From RGIG4576 sp964536025 (lineage in GTDB: Bacteria > Bacteroidota > Bacteroidia > Bacteroidales > Muribaculaceae): 64,000 nt of DNA. A program made the translations under genes and the position numbers. The stretch spans positions 1-64,000 of the forward strand of contig CAZHXA010000006.1 in NCBI GenBank assembly GCA_964536025.1, given 5' to 3'. Below are positions 57,282 through 64,000 of this stretch, piece by piece; position 1 is the stretch's first letter, and each line of letters opens with the position of its first letter. The notes beneath the pieces are model-generated. The model was given only the letters and a program-made list of their open reading frames with translations. It searched no databases and was not told the origin of the DNA.

Positions 57282-57421
57282 ACTATTATTCTTTAAAGTT
57301 TTAAAATTATATTATTATAACTTTCATTTGACTTATTGGTTCATTTTTTGTGGTATTTTTTATAATGTAATTGACGATAAAATTGCTAATTTTGTAATTC
57401 ACATTAATAAGAATCAAAATT

Positions 57422-59764
57422 TTGGAGGAATATTTAAATAAACTAAATGAACAACAACGAGTTGCCGTAGAATATCTCGCAGGTCCTTCGTTGGTAATAG
57501 CAGGAGCAGGTTCGGGAAAAACCCGAGTACTCACATGCAAAATCGTATATTTATTGGAGAAAGGATACGCTCCCGAATATATACTTGCCCTAACGTTTAC
57601 CAATAAGGCGGCAAGAGAAATGAAAGAACGAATTGCCGGACTCATAGGTGACAATTTGGCTTCACGCTTATGGATGGGTACATTCCACTCCATTTTTTCC
57701 AAAATATTAAGATTCAATGCCGAAAGAATAGGCTTTAAACACGATTTCACTATATACGACACCAATGATTCACGCTCTTTGATAAAAGCTATTATCAAAG
57801 ACATGCAACTTGATGATAAAGTATATAATCCGAATCAAATACAAAGCCATATATCCAATATAAAAAATGCTCTTATATCACCTTATGATTATGAGAACAA
57901 TAATGATTTGAGACAAGCCGACAATAGAGCAAAACGACCTCTTACTTACACTATTTACAAGGCTTATTGGAATCGCTGTAAAGTGGCGTGTGCCATGGAC
58001 TTTGACGACCTTTTGTTTTACACCAATATATTGTTTCGTGACAATCCGGACATATTGGAAAAATATCAAAATTATTTTGAATATGTACTTGTAGATGAGT
58101 ATCAAGACACCAATTTTGCTCAACACCTGATAGTTTCTCAATTATGCAAGAAACACAATCATTTGTGCGTTGTAGGTGATGATGCTCAATCGATTTATTC
58201 ATTTCGAGGTGCAAACATAAGTAACATTTTAAATCTATCACGAGCATATCCCGATTTAAAGACTTTTAAACTGGAACAAAATTATCGCTCCACACAGACA
58301 ATCATAGGTGCTGCAAATACACTAATAGAAAAGAACAAATACAGAATACATAAAAATGTATTTTCTAAAAGCGAAACAGGCAATAAGATTTCAGTTATAC
58401 AATCTTATTCCGATTACGAAGAAAGCTATGTGGTTGCCAACCAAATAATAGCAATTAAAGCTATTCAAGGAGGTTCTTATGAAGATTTTGCCATTCTTTA
58501 TCGCACCAATGCTCAATCGCGTATTCTTGAAGAAGCTTTGAGAAAAAGAAATATACCTTACCGCATTTACGGAGGTTTGTCGTTTTACCAACGCAAAGAA
58601 ATAAAAGATGCTATTTCTTATTTCAGATTGACTATTAACCCTAACGATGATGAGGCTTTACGCCGCATTATTAACTACCCTGCTCGTGGCATAGGGGATA
58701 CTACCGTCGGGAAAATTCAACAAACCGCAATACAAAAGAATGTGAGTATGTGGGATGTATTAAACAATCCTGTGGCTTATGAATTATCGGTAAATTCGGG
58801 AACGCTAAAAAAATTGCAAAATTTTGCTTCTCTAATTCAATCATTCATCAATGATAATACAAAAGGTATAAATGCATTGGATTTAGCTAAAACGATTCTT
58901 CGAGATTCTACTATATTGGCTACTGTGCATAGCGATAATACACCCGAAAACATCAGTAAACAAGAAAACTTATCGGAATTGTTAAACGGAATAAAAGACT
59001 TCATTACCACAAAACAAGAAGCCGGAGATGAAGAAGCCGTTGCTCTGACCGATTTTCTTGCCGAAGTTTCGCTTGCTACCGACCAAGACAAAAACGATGA
59101 TGAAAATTCCGGAGAATGTGTTACCTTGATGACGGTTCACGCTGCAAAAGGTCTTGAATTTCGCAATGTAATAATCGTGGGTGTGGAAGAAGAATTATTT
59201 CCCTCATCTATGAGCAGCGACACGATAGAAGGGATAGAAGAAGAACGAAGATTATTATATGTAGCTATTACTCGTGCTAAAACCAATTGTACGCTCACGT
59301 TTGCTTCATCACGTTACCGAAACGGACAATCAAAACAATGTCAGATGAGCCGTTTTATAAGAGATATCGACCAATCTTATCTATCGTTATCTCAAACGTC
59401 GGCGACAATGGGAGAAAACAGTTATTCATCTTACAAAAGAAATAACAATTGGGATTTTGATGATTATAGTTCAAGACCATCGTTCTATAAAGAAAACAAA
59501 ACAACTTCTACATTTCAACAATTTTCATCAAAACCAAAGGTTGTCGCTTCGGTAACAAATGTTTCATCACATTCTAATGCTGGTGACTTTGCTTATCATT
59601 CAGTAACCGAATTGAAACAAGGAATGAAAATACAACATTCTCGTTTTGGCATTGGTATTATTGACGAAATTATTGTAGATGAAGAAAAGATAAGGGTAAG
59701 TTTTAGTGAAATGGGCGAAACTAAATTGCTTTTACTAAAATTTGCCAAATTCAAAATAATCTAA
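57422..59764 (+). CDS. uvrD: UvrD/PcrA-type DNA helicase
   Basis: The 780-residue SF1A 3'-5' helicase acts in nucleotide excision and mismatch repair and clears recombination filaments. Visible motifs: LNEQQRVAVEYLAGPSLVIA, Walker A AGAGSGKTRVLT, ALTFTNKAAREMKERI, DEYQDTNFAQHLI, GDDAQSIYSFRGA, QNYRSTQTIIGAAN, VTLMTVHAAKGLEFRNVIIV and LLYVAITRAKTNCTLTF. The C-terminal Tudor-like domain (KIQHSRFGIGIIDEI) matches PcrA. No in-frame ATG exists before the conserved start, so TTG at 57422 is used. A -7-like TAATTTTG at 57387-57394 lies 27 nt upstream. Confidence 0.95.
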   Translation: MEEYLNKLNEQQRVAVEYLAGPSLVIAGAGSGKTRVLTCKIVYLLEKGYAPEYILALTFTNKAAREMKERIAGLIGDNLASRLWMGTFHSIFSKILRFNAERIGFKHDFTIYDTNDSRSLIKAIIKDMQLDDKVYNPNQIQSHISNIKNALISPYDYENNNDLRQADNRAKRPLTYTIYKAYWNRCKVACAMDFDDLLFYTNILFRDNPDILEKYQNYFEYVLVDEYQDTNFAQHLIVSQLCKKHNHLCVVGDDAQSIYSFRGANISNILNLSRAYPDLKTFKLEQNYRSTQTIIGAANTLIEKNKYRIHKNVFSKSETGNKISVIQSYSDYEESYVVANQIIAIKAIQGGSYEDFAILYRTNAQSRILEEALRKRNIPYRIYGGLSFYQRKEIKDAISYFRLTINPNDDEALRRIINYPARGIGDTTVGKIQQTAIQKNVSMWDVLNNPVAYELSVNSGTLKKLQNFASLIQSFINDNTKGINALDLAKTILRDSTILATVHSDNTPENISKQENLSELLNGIKDFITTKQEAGDEEAVALTDFLAEVSLATDQDKNDDENSGECVTLMTVHAAKGLEFRNVIIVGVEEELFPSSMSSDTIEGIEEERRLLYVAITRAKTNCTLTFASSRYRNGQSKQCQMSRFIRDIDQSYLSLSQTSATMGENSYSSYKRNNNWDFDDYSSRPSFYKENKTTSTFQQFSSKPKVVASVTNVSSHSNAGDFAYHSVTELKQGMKIQHSRFGIGIIDEIIVDEEKIRVSFSEMGETKLLLLKFAKFKII

Positions 59765-59784
59765 TTTTATAGAAAAATATTGTC

Positions 59785-60516
59785 ATGAAAAAGATTATAA
59801 TAATGGGAGCTTCATCGGGAATAGGACGTGAAGTAGCTTTACATTTTATTTCCGACGGTTGGAAAGTGGGTATTGCAGCACGAAGAGAACAAGCTCTTAA
59901 AGAGCTCAAAGGATTATATCCGTCACAAGTAGAATATGAAGTAATAGACATCACAACCGAAGATGCTCCAAAAAAACTACATAATCTTATTTCTCGATTG
60001 AGTGGAATGGATGTGTATTTTCATTGTTCTGGAATTGGTCATCAAAACACTCTAATCGATATAAAAACCGAACTTGATACCATTCGCACAAATGTATTGG
60101 GATTCACTCAATTAGTAGATACGGCATATAATTACTTCAAGCAAAACCATCTTAAAGGACAAATTGCAATAGTATCTTCAATTGCCGGGACAAAAGGTAT
60201 AGGTGTATCACCATCTTATAGTGCAACAAAACGCTATAACAACATCTACTTAGATAGTCTTGAACAATTGTCAAATATTCAGAACGTTGATATTACATTC
60301 ACCGATATTAGACCGGGATTTGTTACTACTGCCCTACTTGACGATGGACAACATTACCCGGCTCAAATGTCAGTAAAATATGCAGGAGAACAAATTTTCA
60401 AAGCCGTTAAAAAACGTAAACGAGTAGCCATCATAGATTGGAAATATGCAATACTTGTATTCTTTTGGCGTCTTGTACCTCGTTGTATATGGGTAAAACT
60501 GCCCATACACACATAA
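59785..60516 (+). CDS. Short-chain dehydrogenase/reductase
   Basis: The 243-residue NAD(P)-dependent oxidoreductase has the nucleotide motif MGASSGIGREVALHF (about 7-21). The basic AARREQ after the second strand suggests NADPH. IVSSIAG holds the catalytic Ser and YSATKRYN the Tyr-x3-Lys pair (about 150-156). The C-terminus ends in a hydrophobic segment (YAILVFFWRLVPRCIWVK) that may touch the membrane. Substrate unknown. It starts 20 bp after uvrD and is probably on the same mRNA. Confidence 0.88.
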   Translation: MKKIIIMGASSGIGREVALHFISDGWKVGIAARREQALKELKGLYPSQVEYEVIDITTEDAPKKLHNLISRLSGMDVYFHCSGIGHQNTLIDIKTELDTIRTNVLGFTQLVDTAYNYFKQNHLKGQIAIVSSIAGTKGIGVSPSYSATKRYNNIYLDSLEQLSNIQNVDITFTDIRPGFVTTALLDDGQHYPAQMSVKYAGEQIFKAVKKRKRVAIIDWKYAILVFFWRLVPRCIWVKLPIHT

Positions 60517-60539
60517 TTAAGATTCAAGCATGGCATTTT

Positions 60540-61244
60540 TTAATCACACTCCGTTTTAACATAGTGTTTATGTGCATGGCAATCTTCAATACCGGCATCT
60601 ACTATTATATGACGATTTGCCATTTGCATAATGCGTGTCATTTCATGTGAAACAAGTATTATAGTAGTTTTTTGGGCCATATCTTTTACTATTTTATAGA
60701 ATTGACCTTCAAATGTCTTATCTACATAAGACAAAGGCTCATCAAGTACAAGGACATCAGGATTTGCTATAATTGAACGGCCAAAAAGCACTCGTTGCAA
60801 CTGTCCACCCGACAAATTTCCAATTGAAGAATTTCTATAATCCGCCAGTCCTAAAATAGCTAAAATTTCATCTACTTTGCTATTCTCTTCCTCAGTCAAT
60901 TTATTATTGAAAATTATTTTTTTCTTTAATAAACCAGAGCCTAATACTTCTTCAACTGTTATAGGGAAACGATGGTCTATGGTATTTTTTTGAGGTAAAT
61001 ATCCAATATTCAATTTATTCACTTCTTGACCATTTTCAAAAAATTTCACATCACCACACTTAGGCTTTAACAATCCTAAAATCACACGTAACAAAGAAGT
61101 CTTACCTCCTCCGTTAGGTCCTGTTATAGCAATAAAATCCCTTTTATTTATTTTTAAGTTTACTCCGGGCAGTACAATGTGTTGGTCATAACCTATGACC
61201 ACATCCTTCAATTCTATTATTTTATTTTCTTCGTGTAAGTGCAT
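60540..61244 (-). CDS. znuC: Metal ABC transporter ATP-binding protein, ZnuC-like
   Basis: The 234-residue ABC ATPase has Walker A GPNGGGKTSLLRVIL (about 39), Q-loop GYLPQKNTID, signature LSGGQLQRVLFGRS, Walker B DVLVLDEPLSYVD and the H-loop in ILVSHEMTRI. It fits the zinc/manganese uptake subgroup best because it directly follows a ZnuA-like binding protein. The ATG at 61244 overlaps the znuA end by 23 bp, so they are translationally coupled. No permease gene follows; the next gene is convergent. The membrane subunit must be encoded elsewhere. Confidence 0.87.
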   Translation of the reverse strand: MHLHEENKIIELKDVVIGYDQHIVLPGVNLKINKRDFIAITGPNGGGKTSLLRVILGLLKPKCGDVKFFENGQEVNKLNIGYLPQKNTIDHRFPITVEEVLGSGLLKKKIIFNNKLTEEENSKVDEILAILGLADYRNSSIGNLSGGQLQRVLFGRSIIANPDVLVLDEPLSYVDKTFEGQFYKIVKDMAQKTTIILVSHEMTRIMQMANRHIIVDAGIEDCHAHKHYVKTECD

Positions 61245-62118
61245 CGGCTATTTTCCTCATTTCAGAAGTCCATTCATAATTCATAGGATTTATCTCAATC
61301 ATTTCTGTTCCAAGCTGTTCATTAATAGTTTGAATCTGTCGGCTGTCAAATTCTTTTTGATAAAACAACACTTTCACTCCATGCTCACGAACCATATCTA
61401 TTTCATGTTTCAGAACCGAAGCCGGGACCTCTTTTCCATCATATTCCATAGAAATTTGCTCCAAGCCATAATCCCTTGCAAAATAACTTAAAGACGGATG
61501 CCACACTGCAAACGCACGACATTCTACCGAATCAAGTTTTTGAGCCATTTCTAATTCTAATTCGGATAGTTCAGCCAATAAAGTCTCATAGTTGCGTGTG
61601 AAATATTTTTTATTGCGAGAATCTATTTCTATCAAGGCATTATACATGTTTTCCACTATTATTTTAGCATTTGGCACCGAGGTCCACACATGTGGATCTA
61701 CTTCATGGCTGTGTCCATGCGAATGATTATGTGAATGAGCTCCGCCATGAGTGCCTTTCAACAATTCTATATTCTTGGAAGTATCCACAATTATTAAATC
61801 GGGATTATTATTCTTGATTTTATCTAAAATAGCAAGTTCAAAACCTATATTACCCATCCTGAAATAGGCCTTGCTTCGTTCAAGATTAATCAAGTGATTA
61901 AATCCAGGTTCATACGACTCAGGATTACTTCCTTGTGTCAACAAGCACAATACATCATATTTATTACCCACTATTCTTTCCAAAAAATAACGTTGTGGCT
62001 GTATTGACACCGTCAATACAGGTTTTGTCGATTCGGGATTGCATGAAGATATACCGCACATTACCACTAACGCTGTAATAGCAGCTATCAACATATATTT
62101 TATATCTTTTTCAATCAT
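61222..62118 (-). CDS. znuA: Zinc-type ABC transporter substrate-binding lipoprotein, ZnuA-like
   Basis: The 298-residue cluster A-I binding protein has a lipobox in VVMCGISSC (Cys about 26). It has a His-rich metal-sensing loop (about 122-140, HGGAHSHNHSHGHSHEVDPH). Two ligand His residues appear in VDPHVWTSV and FAVWHPSLSYFARDYGLE, and an acidic ligand in YQKEFDSRQI. The first His ligand of classical ZnuA (PH in GxxPHxYEP) is replaced by Glu in QGSNPESYEPGF. The His-rich loop argues for zinc. Its stop overlaps the ATP-binding protein start. No Zur-like site was recognised. Confidence 0.88.
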   Translation of the reverse strand: MIEKDIKYMLIAAITALVVMCGISSCNPESTKPVLTVSIQPQRYFLERIVGNKYDVLCLLTQGSNPESYEPGFNHLINLERSKAYFRMGNIGFELAILDKIKNNNPDLIIVDTSKNIELLKGTHGGAHSHNHSHGHSHEVDPHVWTSVPNAKIIVENMYNALIEIDSRNKKYFTRNYETLLAELSELELEMAQKLDSVECRAFAVWHPSLSYFARDYGLEQISMEYDGKEVPASVLKHEIDMVREHGVKVLFYQKEFDSRQIQTINEQLGTEMIEINPMNYEWTSEMRKIADALTRRK

Positions 62119-62249
62119 CTTTTATACGGCTTTAATCTACGGCTATAAAATTACTTATTTTAACAATACTTTTTTATATTTTGTTTGCTCTTTAACTATC
62201 TTATATAACGCTTTTAACATCACAGCCCTATCTGTATTGGCTATATGTT

Positions 62250-62795
62250 TTAAAATTCATATATCGGTTTATATACTTCTTTTCGTATTATATCGCCCAT
62301 CTGCTTAACCTTATTTACGTCATTCACACGAAGTGTCATAAGTTTCAATTCAAGAGATTCTCCTCCAAGTTCATAAGGTGGCTGAATATACTCCAACCTT
62401 TTCCAAATGATAAAGCTGTGACGCATGTAAAAATCAACTCTGCGTCTTGCATCATAAGATTCAGGCAATTCAACTTCAAGCACTATTGGCTTTTTCTCAC
62501 TTTGCTCAATAAAATAAGAAAGAAATGACGAACCTATTCCATTACCACGCTTATTTACATCTACAGCAAAATGTTCGATATATCTAAATGTTCCAAAATC
62601 CCAATAAGAAATGAATCCTAACAACTCATCATTTTCTGTTGCCGCCATAATTTTAAATGGAACATTATCCTTTTCCAATAACGCCTCAACATAGGCAAAT
62701 TGTCTACGCTCGGCTGGAGGAAAAGAACCCACATATAACAATTCTATGGACTTTAACAGCTCGGAATGTGGTAAAACATTTAAATAAACTATCAT
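62250..62795 (-). CDS. GNAT-family N-acetyltransferase
   Basis: The 181-residue protein has the GNAT fold: an N-terminal helix pair (ELLYVGSFPPAERRQFAYVE), the beta4 strand GFISYWDFGTFRYIEHFAVD, the acetyl-CoA pyrophosphate loop in NKRGNGIGSSFLSYF (Q/RxxGxG/A-like) and the C-terminal strand FYMRHSFIIWKRLEYIQPPY. Substrate unknown. A long C-terminal extension past about 150 is charged. It is transcribed alone or ahead of znuA, with 131 bp between. Confidence 0.85.
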   Translation of the reverse strand: MIVYLNVLPHSELLKSIELLYVGSFPPAERRQFAYVEALLEKDNVPFKIMAATENDELLGFISYWDFGTFRYIEHFAVDVNKRGNGIGSSFLSYFIEQSEKKPIVLEVELPESYDARRRVDFYMRHSFIIWKRLEYIQPPYELGGESLELKLMTLRVNDVNKVKQMGDIIRKEVYKPIYEF

Positions 62796-62901
62796 TGTAT
62801 CTTTTTTTTTAGTACATTTGCTATTAATTTCATTTACCTTTTAAAAAAGGCTTACAAAATTAAGATAAAATATAGAATAAATACAAACAAAATATATTTT
62901 T

Positions 62902-63378
62902 ATGGCAAATTCACAATTGGATTCTCTTGACCTCAAGATATTGGAAACGCTATCTAAAAACGCTCGAAAACCTTATCTTGAAATTGCTCGTGAATGTGGA
63001 GTTTCGGGTGCAGCCATACATCAACGAATTCAGAAACTTAACACTCTCGGCATCATTAAAGGAGCTGAAGCTCTTATTGAGCCTACAACTATAGGATATG
63101 ACACTTGTGCTTACATAGGTTTTTTCCTTAACGACACATCAAAATTTGATGAAATTGTAAACAAATTAAAAGATATTCCTGAAGTTGTAGAATGTCACCT
63201 TACAACAGGGAAATATGATTTATTAATTAAATTGTTTGCAAAAAACAACAATCATTTGCTAAGAATCATACAAAGCAAAATTCAAACTCTCGGTTTGGCT
63301 AGAACTGAAACACTTATATCTTTCAAAGAAGTGTTCCGTCGCCAAATTCCAATAACTGAAGAAACCGAGATTGAATAA
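62902..63378 (+). CDS. Lrp/AsnC-family transcriptional regulator
   Basis: The 158-residue regulator has an N-terminal winged helix-turn-helix (LDLKILETLSKNARKPYLEI, then IARECGVSGAAIHQRIQKLN) and a C-terminal RAM/AsnC ligand-binding domain (about 70-150; LTTGKYDLLIKLFAKNNNHL is its core). Family members sense amino acids and form octamers. TACATTTG at 62813-62820 fits a -7 element, giving a leader of about 75 nt. It lies 36 bp before trpS, but a link to tryptophan is not shown. Confidence 0.92.
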   Translation: MANSQLDSLDLKILETLSKNARKPYLEIARECGVSGAAIHQRIQKLNTLGIIKGAEALIEPTTIGYDTCAYIGFFLNDTSKFDEIVNKLKDIPEVVECHLTTGKYDLLIKLFAKNNNHLLRIIQSKIQTLGLARTETLISFKEVFRRQIPITEETEIE

Positions 63379-63414
63379 TTTTTTTTGTAACGAAACATAA
63401 TTGATTATTTTTAT

Positions 63415-64000
63415 ATGAAAGAAATCGTACTAAGCGGAATACGTGCCACAGGACAATTACACTTGGGAAACTATTATGGTGCGTTAAGTAAATTTGTAAG
63501 AATGCAAGAAGAAGGCATATATGACAGCAACTTTTTTATTGCCGACCTTCATGCTCTCACTACACATCCAGACCCTAAAATTTTACATAATAACGTTAAA
63601 AGCATTCTTTCTGAATATCTTGCAGCTGGACTCGACCCTGAGAAATCAACCATATTTGTTCAAAGCGATGTTCCTGAAATATCTGAATTATATCTTCTTT
63701 TAAACATGCACGTTGGCATAGGCGAACTTATGCGTACTGCATCTTTTAAAGACAAAGCTCGTAAACAATTGGGGATAAAAACCGACAATGACAACGATGA
63801 TAATATAGAAAAGGAAATCATAGGAACCGACTCCAACAAACGTGTAAACGCAGGACTTCTTACATATCCTACTCTTATGGCTGTTGACATTCTTATTCAA
63901 CATGCCGATTATGTTCCTGTGGGTAAAGACCAAGAGCAACACCTTGAATTGACTCGTCGCTTTGCTCGTCGTTTTAACTCTGTTTACGGTGTTGAATATT
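63415..64000 (+). CDS. trpS: Tryptophanyl-tRNA synthetase (5' part, cut by window edge)
   Basis: The ATG at 63415 opens a reading frame that stays open to the last base, giving 195 residues. The class I HIGH-type motif reads ATGQLHLGNYYGAL (about 11-24). FIADLHALTTHP, LMAVDILIQHADYVPVGKDQ and EQHLELTRRFARRFN are typical of TrpRS, which charges tRNA(Trp). An Asp/Asn-rich insertion (about 125-140) separates the conserved blocks. The KMSKS motif lies beyond the window. Confidence 0.95.
   Translation, partial: MKEIVLSGIRATGQLHLGNYYGALSKFVRMQEEGIYDSNFFIADLHALTTHPDPKILHNNVKSILSEYLAAGLDPEKSTIFVQSDVPEISELYLLLNMHVGIGELMRTASFKDKARKQLGIKTDNDNDDNIEKEIIGTDSNKRVNAGLLTYPTLMAVDILIQHADYVPVGKDQEQHLELTRRFARRFNSVYGVEY

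Noticed and set aside
61675..61760. His-codon-rich stretch as a tandem DNA repeat
   Set aside because: It encodes the His-rich metal-binding loop of the ZnuA-like protein and is in frame, so it is explained by the protein.

Overview
This 64 kb window is ordinary chromosomal DNA from an AT-rich member of the Bacteroidales (phylum Bacteroidota); the family cannot be fixed by eye. Four things point there. LpxC and FabZ are fused and sit in an lpxD - lpxC/fabZ - lpxA cluster. Several genes are typical of the order: DUF4494, OMPP1/FadL-like, a PIF1-TPR helicase, an OstA-like protein beside tandem PpiC foldases, and a BspA-type LRR surface protein. Recurrent promoter motifs match the Bacteroidales -33/-7 form (TTTG or TTG, 19-21 nt, TAnnTTTG). 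Shine-Dalgarno sequences are mostly absent. No tRNA, rRNA, CRISPR array, insertion sequence, prophage or integrase was seen.

Layout. 0.4-6.3 kb (minus): OmpA-like protein, transketolase, FucP/GlcP-type sugar permease, YggS PLP-binding protein and DUF4494. 6.5-9.0 kb (plus): YigZ/IMPACT protein, an uncharacterised protein, a PlsC-like acyltransferase and a nitrilase-family omega-amidase. 9.0-16.6 kb (minus): a tightly packed run of TPR/PD40 protein, FloA flotillin, CstA transporter, PHP phosphoesterase, MetA and U32 protease/tRNA hydroxylation factor. 16.8-29.7 kb (minus): clpP, clpX, recQ, guaB, two PpiC/SurA foldases, OstA-like protein and mutL, read here from promoter-distal to promoter-proximal order. 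29.9-33.1 kb: lipid A genes. 33.3-40.4 kb: tex-folK-like-MBL-VOC-membrane protein, then PASTA-rluD and a second acyltransferase. 40.5-46.6 kb: a decayed gene remnant, PIF1-TPR helicase, OMPP1-like porin, an unusual exported Trp/His/Arg-Gly-rich protein and TrmN6. 46.8-50.0 kb: MarC, NfsA-like nitroreductase and the BspA-like LRR protein. 50.1-57.3 kb: holA, an orphan HsdR_N nuclease-like gene and a TolC-AcrA-AcrB type efflux operon. 57.4-64.0 kb: UvrD/PcrA, SDR, ZnuC-ZnuA without a permease, GNAT, Lrp and the start of trpS.

Functionally the window is dominated by envelope biogenesis (lipid A, OM protein folding, LPS-transport-like protein, OMPs, efflux), DNA maintenance (MutL, RecQ, PIF1, UvrD, HolA) and proteostasis (ClpXP). 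I did not find a convincing previously undescribed multi-gene system. The observations most worth following are: a frameshifted remnant of the BspA-protein C-terminal tail stranded between two terminators; a perfect 26-bp palindrome in the leader of a SurA-like gene; a MetA whose residue 111 predicts acetyl- rather than succinyl-transfer; a MutL without endonuclease motifs; and an orphan PD-(D/E)XK protein next to holA whose 3' end overlaps acrB by 62 bp. Several start codons were moved to internal ATGs, and four genes seem to use TTG or GTG starts.
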